Origin: Paenibacillus dendritiformis
GTDB lineage: Bacteria; Bacillota; Bacilli; Paenibacillales; Paenibacillaceae
DNA length: 64,000 nucleotides
Reading direction: 5' to 3'
NCBI RefSeq assembly: GCF_945605565.1
Contig: NZ_OX216966.1
Coordinates: 981,001 to 1,045,000, forward strand
The position numbers and the translations under genes are program-made. Of the stretch, positions 35,876-45,103 are shown one piece after another (the first letter of the stretch is position 1; every line of letters begins with the position of its first letter). Under the pieces are notes generated by a model. The model was not told the origin of the DNA. It made no database searches and saw nothing but the letters and a program-made list of their open reading frames with translations.

Positions 35876-36838
35876 ATGGAGATAAGAAATGCGGATACCG
35901 CCGCCGCTCCGCGTCCGCAGAGGAAGCGTTACTGGCGCAAGCTGGGGAGCGACGTGCGCAAGGACTGGGACTTGTATATCGCGCTTTTACCGGGCATCGC
36001 TTTTTTGCTCTTGTTCAAGTACACCCCGATGTATGGCGTCGTCATCGCCTTTCAAGATTTCAACATTTTCAGCGGCATCGCGGACAGCCCATGGGTCGGC
36101 TTGCAGCACTTCGAGCGGCTGTTCCAGTCGCCGAAGTTCGCGCAGGTGTTCTGGAATACGCTTATCATCTCGGTAATGAAGATCGTGCTTCTGTTTCCGC
36201 TCCCGATCGTGCTGGCCATCCTGCTGAACGAGCTGACGAAAATGTGGTTCAAACGCCCGGTGCAGACGATTATTTACATGCCTCACTTCCTGTCCTGGGT
36301 TATCGTCAGCGGGATGTTCATGGATCTGCTGTCCATCAACGGAGGGCTTGTCAACCGGATGATTGAATGGTTCGGCGGGGAGCCGATCAAATTTTTCCTC
36401 GACAACAGCGTCTTTCGCTGGCTGGTCGTCGGCACGGCCGGCTGGAAGGAGGCGGGCTGGGGCACGATCGTCTATTTGGCGGCGCTGAGCTCCATCGATC
36501 CGCAGTTGTACGAGGCAGCCAAAATCGACGGGGCGAACAAGTTCCGCCAAATCTGGCATATAACGCTGCCGGGTCTGGTCCCGGTCATTTTGCTGATGTT
36601 CATCCTGCGGCTCGGCCATATGCTGGAGGCCGGCACCGAGCAGATTCTCGTGATGTACAATCCGGTCGTCTATAACGTCTCGGATGTCATTGGAACCTAT
36701 GTGTACCGCACCGGGCTTGGCGAACAAAATTACAGCTTCTCGGCCGCGGTAGGACTGTTCGATTCCATTGTCGGCTTCATTCTGATTGTCGGCGGGAATT
36801 ATCTTAGCCGGCGCCTGCTGAACCGGGGCATCTGGTAG
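35876..36838 (+). CDS. Sugar ABC transporter permease (LplB type)
   Basis: A 320-residue inner-membrane permease with about six helices. The cytoplasmic EAA loop that docks the ATPase is clear: YEAAKIDGANKFRQIWHITL. N-terminal text 'WDLYIALLPGIAFLLLFKY' and PMYGVVIAFQDF is diagnostic for the LplB/YteP group of oligosaccharide importers. GAAAGGAGGGAGG precedes ATG. It pairs with the permease at 36921. No ATPase gene is present; this group normally uses a shared MsmX-like ATPase encoded elsewhere. Confidence 0.93.
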   Translation: MEIRNADTAAAPRPQRKRYWRKLGSDVRKDWDLYIALLPGIAFLLLFKYTPMYGVVIAFQDFNIFSGIADSPWVGLQHFERLFQSPKFAQVFWNTLIISVMKIVLLFPLPIVLAILLNELTKMWFKRPVQTIIYMPHFLSWVIVSGMFMDLLSINGGLVNRMIEWFGGEPIKFFLDNSVFRWLVVGTAGWKEAGWGTIVYLAALSSIDPQLYEAAKIDGANKFRQIWHITLPGLVPVILLMFILRLGHMLEAGTEQILVMYNPVVYNVSDVIGTYVYRTGLGEQNYSFSAAVGLFDSIVGFILIVGGNYLSRRLLNRGIW

Positions 36839-36920
36839 AGCGTGCCGCGCTGGCGGACGGTTCAACCGAAGCCCAAGCGGGAGCCGCAGCGGGACAACTG
36901 ACGAAGAAAGGAGGCCTGAC

Positions 36921-37841
36921 ATGAAAACCGGGCGAAAGACGAAAGGGGTGCGGACGGCGATCCGCATGTCGGCGGGAGAGCGCATCTTCCAGGCGCTGAA
37001 CTATTTCTTTTTTGCCATCGTGTCCTGGACGACGCTGTTCCCGTTCCTCAACCTGCTCGCCAAATCGCTGAGCGGTGAAGAGGCCGTGGTGTCGGGAAGG
37101 GTGTCGTTGTTCCCGGTCGATATTCAATTCGGCACGTATGCGTACGTATTAAGCGACTCCAAATTCATGAACGCCTTCATGGTATCCGTCATCATCACGG
37201 TGGCGGGAACCGCTCTGGGGCTCGTCATGACGGCGATCGCCGCCTATCCTCTGTCCAAGCCGCGGCTGCGCGGACGGAAGTTTTTCATTCTCATGTACGT
37301 GTTCACGATGCTGTTCAGCGGCGGTCTTATTCCGACATATCTGCTTATGCACCGGCTTAACTTAATCGATACGCTATGGGTGCTCTTTCTGCCGAGCATG
37401 ATCAGCGTGTTCAATATGTTAATCATTAAAAATTACTTCGAATCGCTTCCCGACGAACTGGAAGAGTCGGCCAAGATGGACGGAGCATCGAATCTGACGA
37501 TCTTGTTCCGCATTACCGTTCCTTTGTCCTTGCCGGTGTTCGCCACGATAGCGCTCTTTTATGCGGTCGGCTTCTGGAACGATTATTTTGCTTCTATGAT
37601 TTACATCAATTCTCCGGATTTGAAACCGCTTCAGCTTTATTTGAAGGAACTGCTAATTCACTCCAACATCACCTATCAGGATGGAGGGCATGTGCCGAAT
37701 ATCGATGCCGTCATGAACTCGACGCCGCAGGCGATTCAGGCCGCTTCGATTCTGGTCGCGACCTTGCCGATCCTGCTCGTCTATCCATTTCTGCAGAAAT
37801 ACTTCGTGAAAGGGGTGTTAATTGGCTCCGTTAAAGGTTAA
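36921..37841 (+). CDS. Sugar ABC transporter permease (YtcP type)
   Basis: A 306-residue permease, second half of the heterodimeric channel. EAA loop: LEESAKMDGASNLTILFRIT. Six hydrophobic helices; the start 'GERIFQALNYFFFAIVSWTTL' and 'TMLFSGGLIPTYLLMHRLNL' are typical of the YtcP/CarbQ-like group. AAAGGAGG precedes ATG 36921. It lies 82 bp after the first permease and 65 bp before the second SBP. Confidence 0.93.
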   Translation: MKTGRKTKGVRTAIRMSAGERIFQALNYFFFAIVSWTTLFPFLNLLAKSLSGEEAVVSGRVSLFPVDIQFGTYAYVLSDSKFMNAFMVSVIITVAGTALGLVMTAIAAYPLSKPRLRGRKFFILMYVFTMLFSGGLIPTYLLMHRLNLIDTLWVLFLPSMISVFNMLIIKNYFESLPDELEESAKMDGASNLTILFRITVPLSLPVFATIALFYAVGFWNDYFASMIYINSPDLKPLQLYLKELLIHSNITYQDGGHVPNIDAVMNSTPQAIQAASILVATLPILLVYPFLQKYFVKGVLIGSVKG

Positions 37842-37906
37842 CCGCATGAATGAACATCTAGGCACGTATGCGTGCGCACAAGATCAAAAAGAACGGGGGA
37901 TTGCTC

Positions 37907-39385
37907 ATGCGGCGTCAACGGATTTGGGTTTCAGTGGTGGCGATTATAACGGCATTGTCGCTTATCGGCTGCAGCGGCGCCAACTCGGGTCAAGGCGCAG
38001 AAGGCGGGGAAGGAGACAGCAAGCAGCTCCGCCAGCTGATGCCGTTCGATCGGTTCGAGCCGAACGGGGACCCGGTCGCCCAGTATTTGAAGGAGAAGAC
38101 CGGCTATACGGTCAAATACGAAATGCTGCCGGCGGAGAACGCCGACGAGAAGCTGAACCTGCTTATGGCGAACAAGGAGTCGTACGACATTTTGAAGCTG
38201 GCACCCGCGCAATACTACCAGCTCGTGTCTTCCGGAGCGCTGGAGCCGCTCGATGATCTGATCGAGAAGTACGGCACGAATATGAAGCAGGTGATCGGGC
38301 CGGATTCGTGGGTCAGCGCGCAATATGAAGGCAAAACGTATGCCATCCCGGAGACCGGCGGCGGCAATGGCGCGGCATCGTATGCGCTCGTCGTGCGCAA
38401 GGATTGGCTCGATGAGCTGAATCTGAAGGTGCCGACCAATCTTGACGAGCTCGTCACGGTGCTGAAGGCATTCAAGGAGAAGAAGAATGTGATCCCGCTG
38501 ACGGGCGGCAAAGCTCCCGTAAATCCGGACATCGCCAGCGTATTCGGCTTGACGACAGCCTGGTTGGAACGGGACGGCAAAATCATTCATTCCGTCGAAG
38601 CGCCGGAGATGAAGGAGTACCTGGCCTTCATGAGCAAGCTGTACCAAGAGGGGCTGATCGACTCGGAATGGGGCATCAACACGGCGGACAAATCCATCGA
38701 GAAGATGGCGAGCGGGAAGGCGGCCATGTACAGCCCGGGATGGTGGGTCGCTCCGAATCTCGTGAACGCCCTGGCCAAAAACTTCCCGGAGGCGAAGCTG
38801 GAGATTATGCCCGTCTTGAAAGACAAAGCGGGCGTAGCCCGGGTAGGATCGGCCGGCAATACAACCAACTATTATATCGCGGTGCCGAAGTTTTCGAAGC
38901 ATAAGGAAGAAGCCATCAAATGGCTGGATCTGAAATTCGATAAGGATATTTTCAAAGGCATCGCCATTGGGGAAGAAGGGGTTCATCATACGTTCGAGAA
39001 CGGAGTGTACACGCCGATTATGCCGAAGTTCGCGGATGAGCGCAGCAATGCGAGCGCCTTCCTGACGGGCGTGGACGAGAACAATTATCCGACGTATTGG
39101 CAAGCCCGCCTCAAGAAAAATCCGGTCGTGGAAGACTATTTCGCCACCTTCAAGAAAAATGCGGAAGGCCTGATTGTTATCGACCCGATGAGCTCGGCGC
39201 CGCCGATTCCGGATATTTCCAAAAACCTGCAGCGGTTGAATAAATTCCAGGAGGATGCATTCATCAACTTCATCAGCGGGGCGGAGCCGCTGGACAATTA
39301 TGATCAATTCCTCGCGGAATGGCACGCCCAGGGCGGCGAAGCGATGGTGAAGGCCGCCAACGAATGGTATGCTTCCAAGCGCTGA
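37907..39385 (+). CDS. Second extracellular solute-binding lipoprotein
   Basis: A 492-residue sugar-binding lipoprotein. From ATG 37907 (GGGGGA upstream) it has a signal peptide with lipobox LIGC, then 'PVAQYLKEKTGYTVKYEML' and 'AIPETGGGNGAASYALVVRK'. This is the SBP most directly tied to the two permeases by position. It differs clearly from the first SBP at 30549. A terminator follows, closing the operon. Confidence 0.92.
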   Translation: MRRQRIWVSVVAIITALSLIGCSGANSGQGAEGGEGDSKQLRQLMPFDRFEPNGDPVAQYLKEKTGYTVKYEMLPAENADEKLNLLMANKESYDILKLAPAQYYQLVSSGALEPLDDLIEKYGTNMKQVIGPDSWVSAQYEGKTYAIPETGGGNGAASYALVVRKDWLDELNLKVPTNLDELVTVLKAFKEKKNVIPLTGGKAPVNPDIASVFGLTTAWLERDGKIIHSVEAPEMKEYLAFMSKLYQEGLIDSEWGINTADKSIEKMASGKAAMYSPGWWVAPNLVNALAKNFPEAKLEIMPVLKDKAGVARVGSAGNTTNYYIAVPKFSKHKEEAIKWLDLKFDKDIFKGIAIGEEGVHHTFENGVYTPIMPKFADERSNASAFLTGVDENNYPTYWQARLKKNPVVEDYFATFKKNAEGLIVIDPMSSAPPIPDISKNLQRLNKFQEDAFINFISGAEPLDNYDQFLAEWHAQGGEAMVKAANEWYASKR

Positions 39386-39413
39386 ATGATTTAGTTCCCA
39401 TAATGACATGACC

Positions 39414-39446
39414 GAGACTGCGCCGCTTGACGGCAGCAGTCTCTTT
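39414..39446 (+). terminator. Terminator of the transporter operon
   Basis: GAGACTGC (39414-39421) pairs with GCAGTCTC (39436-39443), followed by TTTCT. Confidence 0.75.
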
Positions 39447-39565
39447 CTATCCCGCCCGTAATCCCTTCTGCCATCCCGCCGCCGCGAAGACCTGGCCCGC
39501 AGCGGCGCTCCAATCGGTCATGGTTCTCTTCCCCGGCTTGGACATGACTTTTATGCCCGTCATAT

Positions 39566-40495
39566 TCAGCTTCCTTGCTTCCGCGCGAGATGGTCCAGCT
39601 TATCCGGGTTCAGTATGATATAGACCTGGAGAATTCGCTCCTGATCCGGCGTAAGCATGAAGCAGCATACCGCTCTGATGGCGCCTTGATCGAGGTACAC
39701 CGCGTTCGGCTCTCCATTGACATCGGTGATGATTGGCGGCGAATGGCGCATCGCCGCGAACGTCTTCCGAGAGGACAACAGCTTCATTACGCGGCTTTGA
39801 CCGGTAAGGGGACGCATGGCTGCGCGAACATGGGGCCCGCCGTCCGTAATCAGCACGGCGTCTTCCGCGAGCAGCTCCAGCAGCGCCTCGACATCATAGT
39901 GTTGGAAGGCCGCTACGAATCGGGTGACAAGCGCGCTTCTCATCCTCGCCGCCTCTCCGGCGGGAGCGGAGGGGGATGGCGTACGGGCGTGTTCCTTGGC
40001 ACGGCTCAATATTTTGCGGCAATTGGGAACCGATTTGCCGACGATGTCCGCTATCTCTTCATAGTCATATTCGAACGCTTCCCGCAGCAGGAACACGGCC
40101 CTCTCGACGGGGGTGAGGCGCTCAAGCATGACCAAATAGGCATACGACAACGAATCCGCGCGCTCTGCCAATTCGTCGGGCTGTTCGCCGGAAGCGGCGA
40201 GCGGCTCTGGCAACCATTCGCCGGGGTATGCCTCCCTTGTGCGCCGTGCCGATTGCAAGATATTCAAGCAGCGGTTTGTCACCCATTTGGCGATATACGC
40301 CTTCCTATTTCTTACTTCGCTCAAGTCCCTGCCTGCCATGTCGGCAAATACATCTTGTACGACATCCTCCGCGTCCGAGACGGCGCCAAGCATACGGTAT
40401 GCGATAGAAAAGGCGAGTCCCCGACAGGAAGCATATAATTCCTCGACAGGGTTGTCCGGGCGGGAACGGGTTGAATGGTCTCCTTTTGTCTCCAT
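39566..40495 (-). CDS. ECF41-type (SigJ-like) RNA polymerase sigma factor
   Basis: A 309-residue extracytoplasmic-function sigma factor: region 2 (SIAYRMLGAVSDAEDVVQDV), region 4 (LTPVERAVFLLREAFEYDYEEIA), then a fused C-terminal SnoaL-like domain with TDGG and the terminal NPDKL motif of group ECF41. In this group the C-terminal domain modulates sigma activity in place of an anti-sigma factor. ATG 40493-40495 has GGAGGG upstream; the frame reaches 40741 but without support. No carboxymuconolactone-type partner gene is adjacent, which is unusual for the group. Confidence 0.9.
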   Translation of the reverse strand: METKGDHSTRSRPDNPVEELYASCRGLAFSIAYRMLGAVSDAEDVVQDVFADMAGRDLSEVRNRKAYIAKWVTNRCLNILQSARRTREAYPGEWLPEPLAASGEQPDELAERADSLSYAYLVMLERLTPVERAVFLLREAFEYDYEEIADIVGKSVPNCRKILSRAKEHARTPSPSAPAGEAARMRSALVTRFVAAFQHYDVEALLELLAEDAVLITDGGPHVRAAMRPLTGQSRVMKLLSSRKTFAAMRHSPPIITDVNGEPNAVYLDQGAIRAVCCFMLTPDQERILQVYIILNPDKLDHLARKQGS

Positions 40496-40948
40496 GTTTC
40501 CCTCCAGTCTCCTCCATTCTATTATTGTCCGGGCGGGTAGAGCAAGCGAATACGGTGCGACGGCCATAGTCAGGTGGGCTGTTCCTTGCCGCAAAATAAT
40601 CGCCTCTTGCGCCATGCACTCCCTATCCGTACTTATGCTCATGATCGCCCATCCTTCATTTTTATCCGTTATTCCTTTAGACAAGAGAGCCCTTGATTTT
40701 GTGACACCGCAAAAGCGATTTTGGGACGGACGGGCAGTCATTTTCGCTTAGAAAACGGCGGCATGGGAACGAAGGAGATAGTAGCGGGAAGGAAAGAGTA
40801 CCTGATTGAAGGGGAGAGCAGCGTAAAGGGCAAATAGTGTACACAAACAAGCGATCTCCCCGAACGCGGAAGCGCGAACGGGGAGACCAAGGCAGGAGCA
40901 GCAGCCGTTGCGGACCCTGAACCTGCAAAGGAGATGAGATAGCACCGC
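40496..40948. other. Intergenic stretch with a GC-rich inverted repeat
   Basis: No gene is supported. TCTCCCCG (40855-40862) and CGGGGAGA (40879-40886) form a stem about 60 bp beyond the FAD oxidoreductase stop on the minus strand, followed by a weak T-containing tail; it may terminate that gene. Confidence 0.45.
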
Positions 40949-42535
40949 TTACACCGGATAGATGGATGGCCACTGCAGCTCAACCCCGAGCTGCTGCAGC
41001 TGGCGCTGGTAGGCCGCCAGATGTTCCGGGCCGCTTCGCACCGCGCGCGGAGCGATCCCGTGGTCGAGGGCGTACGCCGCCAGCGCGCCGGCCGCTTCCC
41101 CGATGTTCCACTCCACCGGGTGCAGGCGGTAGCAGCCGTTGGTGATGTGGGTGGTGCCGATGTTCTTGCATGCCGGCAGCAGATTGTCCATGCGGACAGG
41201 CAGGAGGCTGCCCAGCGGAATCTGGAACGGCAAGGACGAAATGTCGATATAATTGTTCCCGCCTGTCGAAGGATGAAGATCGATGCGGTAGCAGCCGATT
41301 CCGACCGAGTCCGCGAACGGTTCGGCCGGTTGGCCCGCGCGGTATTCGGTGGATACATGCTGCTCCAGGACGGTGAACTCGGCCCGGATGCGTCTCGATT
41401 CCCGGATGTACGGATACATCGCCATGCCGTCCGCCGTGCCCGCGATATCGTGGCGAAGCCGCAAGCCCGGATAACCGGAGCCGCCGTCGCTTCGCGGCGC
41501 TTCCGTCTGCAGCCAGTACAGCAGCGACAGGCTGAGCTGCTTCGCCTCATGCAGATGGCGTTCGCGTTCCGCCTCGCTGACATCGATGATGGAGCCGAGC
41601 CAATAGTCGTTCTCCGGCCAGTTCACGATCGTGACAGGGTTCGGAACGGCCCCGGATGCCGGATCATACAAGGCCGGATCGGTGATCTGGCGGTAATGGA
41701 ACAGCGGGAAGGCTCCGGGCTCGCGAAAGAGCGAATAGGACACAGGCTTCAAGGTGGCCGGTTGGACGCCGGTCCAGCTCAGCAGGCGATCGGGCCAGAA
41801 GGATGGCTGATATTGGCGCCAGAATTCGTAGCGTTCCGGCTTCTCGATCGTATGGTCTTCGCCTTCGGCGTACTCGGCGGCGAAGCAGTACGTAATGCCT
41901 TGCATATTTTGCGGCTCGGCCGGCCCGGGAACGGCATGCGGTTCGCCGGTCTCGTGCTGCGATTCCGCGCCAGTGACGTATTCGGTCCCGGACAGGGCGA
42001 GCAGATCGCCGCATTCCGTTGCATCGAGAAAATAGGCCCCCGTGCAAACATGTTCGTCACCCTGCGCATCCCGTACCGTAACGGCGCGAATGCGGTCGCC
42101 CTCGACCTCGGCGCCGATCGGGCGGCAGCCGGTGCGGATGACCAGACGCCCGCTGTGCACATATGGGAACAGCATCGCTTCCAGCACATGCAGCGCGACG
42201 CGCGGATCGTGACAGAGGCGGCTCACGATGCCGTTCCCGGGGTTCAGCCGTTCGTCGGAGCGCGCCTTCGCATTCAGCGGCAAATGATCCCGGTAGTACC
42301 GTCTCACCGCATGGCGGAACTGGCGGTATGTATCCGTGCATCCGAATTGCTCAATCCATGGATGCTCGTCCGGCGGGACGAGCTGGCTGGTCAACTGGCC
42401 GCCGATTCGGGCGGTCTCTTCCGTAAGCAGCACCGTCTTGCCCAAGCGGCAGGTGGCCAGCGCCGCGGCGCATCCTCCCATGCTGCCGCCGATAATGACG
42501 AGATCGGCTTCCCATTCAAGCTGTCGCTGTGTCAT
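40949..42535 (-). CDS. FAD-dependent oxidoreductase (FAD_oxidored family)
   Basis: A 528-residue flavoprotein. The N-terminal Rossmann loop is IIGGSMGGCAAALA (about 12-25), followed by the FAD-ribose region LLTEETARIGGQLTSQ. 'GAYFLDATECGDLLALSG' and the C-terminal NLLPACKNIGTTHI segment fit the PF12831 family seen in carbohydrate-related loci. ATG 42533-42535 follows GAGGGAGGA. The substrate is unknown. Located between the sugar-import locus and the EPS cluster, so its partner locus is unclear. Confidence 0.82.
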   Translation of the reverse strand: MTQRQLEWEADLVIIGGSMGGCAAALATCRLGKTVLLTEETARIGGQLTSQLVPPDEHPWIEQFGCTDTYRQFRHAVRRYYRDHLPLNAKARSDERLNPGNGIVSRLCHDPRVALHVLEAMLFPYVHSGRLVIRTGCRPIGAEVEGDRIRAVTVRDAQGDEHVCTGAYFLDATECGDLLALSGTEYVTGAESQHETGEPHAVPGPAEPQNMQGITYCFAAEYAEGEDHTIEKPERYEFWRQYQPSFWPDRLLSWTGVQPATLKPVSYSLFREPGAFPLFHYRQITDPALYDPASGAVPNPVTIVNWPENDYWLGSIIDVSEAERERHLHEAKQLSLSLLYWLQTEAPRSDGGSGYPGLRLRHDIAGTADGMAMYPYIRESRRIRAEFTVLEQHVSTEYRAGQPAEPFADSVGIGCYRIDLHPSTGGNNYIDISSLPFQIPLGSLLPVRMDNLLPACKNIGTTHITNGCYRLHPVEWNIGEAAGALAAYALDHGIAPRAVRSGPEHLAAYQRQLQQLGVELQWPSIYPV

Positions 42536-42688
42536 TTGATGTCCTCCCTCGTGTCCTGATTTCCATACATTGCCTATCTTCAGTATAGATAGTTCCACGA
42601 CGGAGGAATATAGACTTTCGTTGCTATTTATGGTAAATGGAATACGTTTCTGTTGTCTCCTCGCATCATCGCGCGGTTATCCGCATGG

Positions 42689-42716
42689 TCAGCGGTTGAA
42701 TTTCAGCGGTTGAATT
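42689..42716 (+). repeat. 14-bp perfect tandem duplication
   Basis: TCAGCGGTTGAATT occurs twice in direct succession (42689-42702, 42703-42716) about 90 bp upstream of the beta-helix gene. Its function is unknown. Confidence 0.75.
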
Positions 42717-42804
42717 ATTGAATGAATGCAGGTCGGATGAAACTGTTTCTTTACAGGAAAATATGGTAATCTTAGGGTTGACTATGGTGTAAAAGGAGGA
42801 TTTT

Positions 42805-44937
42805 ATGCTCAAACCCGGAACGATGGCACTGCTGTTGATATTATGCTCTGCTGTGCTCTATGAACAGCCGGTGTCCGCCAAAGCGGAAGATGTTAGGAAG
42901 AGTGCGGTGCAGCCGGTGCATAGCATTGATCTGGCAAGATGGGGAATTCGCAATGACGGGACGCAGCCGGCACAGACGACAAAGGGGATTAACGATGCGC
43001 TGGCATGGGCTGGCAAAGCGGGCATAACGGCCGTGTCGCTGCCTCCAGGAAAGTACACTATCGATAAAAACAGCCGGATTAACATGGTCAGCAACATGAC
43101 TTTTCAACTTGCGCCTGATGTTATTTTGCAGAAGGAGCCCAATGATAAAGAAAGATATGATCTGATGTATATTGGGTACGGTGTTCACGACGTGACGCTG
43201 CTCGGCGGCACGTATCAGGGCGACAAAGACATGCATGATTACTCCAAAAAGGATCATCCGGATAGTAAAGGGACACATGAAGGGGGTTATGGCATCCTGC
43301 TTGAAGGGGCCGAGCGCGTAACGATCGATGGGGTAAAAGCGGTTAACTTCACGGGAGACGGGCTTATGCTGAGTGCTCATGGAACCAATACCGGGGTGCT
43401 GGACGCCCAATCCTTTGTTAGGGGCGGGATCGACAGCAAAGGCAAGCCGATCAGAGATTTGAAAAAAATCAGAACCAAGTCGATGCAACCCCTCTCCCAT
43501 GAGATATTTCAGAAGGAAGGTTATTTTGAACTGGCCAATTTCCAAAAATTACCCCTAAACTTTGACATCTATTTCTATGACTCCAACGGGGGCTTTTTGG
43601 AAAAGCGCTCGGCAAAGATGAGAGAGAACATGGTCATTCCCCAAGGAGCCGCCTTTTATCATGTGGTGTTTCATCAACCATCCGCGGCAGGCGCTTATGT
43701 ACAGGTGTGGAACCGGGTTCCCACGTCGGATTCCGTTGTCAGAAACTCCGAATTTGCCTTCAATCGAAGACAGGGCATTACGGTGGGCGGAACCCGCAAC
43801 GTAACCATTATGGATAATAATCTGCATGACATGAAAGGAACGGCTCCCCAATCAGGGATTGATGTAGAGGGAGGCTTTTTCGAGAATGGAAACTGGAACT
43901 CGGACGTCACGATCAAGCGAAACCGTTTTTACAACAACGCCTCTTATGATCTTATTTTGTACGATGGGCAAGGGGCCCATGTCGAGGAAAATTACTTCGG
44001 TTCCACAAACAAGATCGGCCTTGCCGTTTCTGCTCCTTTTGCGGACGCGGTCATTGTCAACAATCATTTTGACGGTTCCAAGATTGTAGCGGTGAATGAC
44101 GCCGTCTTTACAGGGAACAAGATGAATGATTCCATTGCCAGTTTTCAGGGGCCGAACATTCAGGTGAACGGCATGACGCTGACGGACGCCGTATTCCGGG
44201 TGGATGGCAAGGAGAAATTCGGGGTGAAGGTGTCTGAACTTACGATTTACAATAACAAGAAGAGAGAATCCGGGCTGATCGTTAACGGCATGCCCAGTGA
44301 GTTCAGGGACGTGAAAATCATCGGGGAGTCCACCCTCCGGGTGATAACAGGCAACGCCCCGGGAGGCAGTGTGTTTCATAATCTGCAGGTGCTCGGATAT
44401 AATTCCACGTACGGCTTGAGCCTGCCCCCTGGAACGTATACGGATTGCCGGTTCGAGAATGCCGATACCGGAACGTTGGGAGCGGTCTTTATCAATACGG
44501 CCGGGAAATACGTGTTTAATAACTGCACCTTTGTCTCCGCTTCTATGGCAACGAATAATGTGATAGCAGACCATAAAGATCTCGATTTGTCCATTAAAAA
44601 TTCAACCTTCGAGGTTCAGGGAACTGCCCCGGCGATCCGTGTTCAGGCCGTCAAAAAATTTGTGTTCGAAAATAACCTGGTCAATGCCTTTTATTTGGAT
44701 AACAGCGATATTGAATTGGTCAAGATCAATGATTATAGCAAACGCCAATTAAAAGCGCCTGTGCGGAGCGCGGCAATTCGGGGGAACACGATTCGGAGCA
44801 ACAGGCCGGCCGCGGGAATATCGACAATCAACGCAGGGATCGGAGCGCCTGTATATACGGTGGAAGACAATACTCTTCATACCGCGAAACTGGCTTTAAA
44901 ACCGAACGATAAGTCCCAGAACAATCAGGTTGAATAA
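42805..44937 (+). CDS. Secreted right-handed beta-helix protein at the head of the EPS cluster
   Basis: A 710-residue exported protein: signal peptide 1-~25 (cleavage near VSA-KAE), then 'DLARWGIRNDGTQPAQTTKG', the usual entry to pectate-lyase-like beta-helix domains, followed by many NVTIMDNNLHDM-like and VTIKRNRFYNN-like rungs. Such proteins cleave or bind polysaccharides, and EPS clusters often encode one as a lyase or hydrolase for the polymer. An inserted non-helix region (~200-310) may be a carbohydrate-binding insertion. AAAGGAGG precedes ATG. The gene is visibly more A/T-rich than the metabolic genes upstream. A promoter of its own lies before the next gene, so it may be transcribed separately. 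Confidence 0.78.
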   Translation: MLKPGTMALLLILCSAVLYEQPVSAKAEDVRKSAVQPVHSIDLARWGIRNDGTQPAQTTKGINDALAWAGKAGITAVSLPPGKYTIDKNSRINMVSNMTFQLAPDVILQKEPNDKERYDLMYIGYGVHDVTLLGGTYQGDKDMHDYSKKDHPDSKGTHEGGYGILLEGAERVTIDGVKAVNFTGDGLMLSAHGTNTGVLDAQSFVRGGIDSKGKPIRDLKKIRTKSMQPLSHEIFQKEGYFELANFQKLPLNFDIYFYDSNGGFLEKRSAKMRENMVIPQGAAFYHVVFHQPSAAGAYVQVWNRVPTSDSVVRNSEFAFNRRQGITVGGTRNVTIMDNNLHDMKGTAPQSGIDVEGGFFENGNWNSDVTIKRNRFYNNASYDLILYDGQGAHVEENYFGSTNKIGLAVSAPFADAVIVNNHFDGSKIVAVNDAVFTGNKMNDSIASFQGPNIQVNGMTLTDAVFRVDGKEKFGVKVSELTIYNNKKRESGLIVNGMPSEFRDVKIIGESTLRVITGNAPGGSVFHNLQVLGYNSTYGLSLPPGTYTDCRFENADTGTLGAVFINTAGKYVFNNCTFVSASMATNNVIADHKDLDLSIKNSTFEVQGTAPAIRVQAVKKFVFENNLVNAFYLDNSDIELVKINDYSKRQLKAPVRSAAIRGNTIRSNRPAAGISTINAGIGAPVYTVEDNTLHTAKLALKPNDKSQNNQVE

Positions 44938-45019
44938 AACTGCACGCCGTGCTTCGACCGCCTAAGGATCGGATTCTGTGACAATCACGGAATTGTCACA
45001 ATCAAGGAATTGTTTATTA

Positions 45020-45048
45020 TTGACATGTTCTTTATTGAGAACTAAAAT
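45020..45048 (+). promoter_or_regulatory. EPS operon promoter with a SinR-like palindrome in the spacer
   Basis: TTGACA (45020-45025), a 17-base spacer and TAAAAT (45043-45048) make a near-consensus sigma-A promoter. The spacer contains GTTCTTTATTGAGAAC (45027-45042), two inverted half sites; GTTCTTT matches the SinR box GTTCTYT. The same palindrome type occurs at 56856. Confidence 0.75.
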
Positions 45049-45103
45049 AGGTGATATCGTTCTTAATAAAGTCCAATCCGTGATTAGGCAGGTGAACTTC
45101 GTG

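Noticed and set aside
40738..41583. Long minus-strand Arg/Ser-rich frame under the FAD oxidoreductase
   Set aside because: Shadow of the true gene in another frame, with low-complexity composition.
44978..45103. N-terminal extension of the Wzz-like protein from GTG 44978
   Set aside because: It would place the start upstream of and across the promoter/operator, and homologues begin near 45104.
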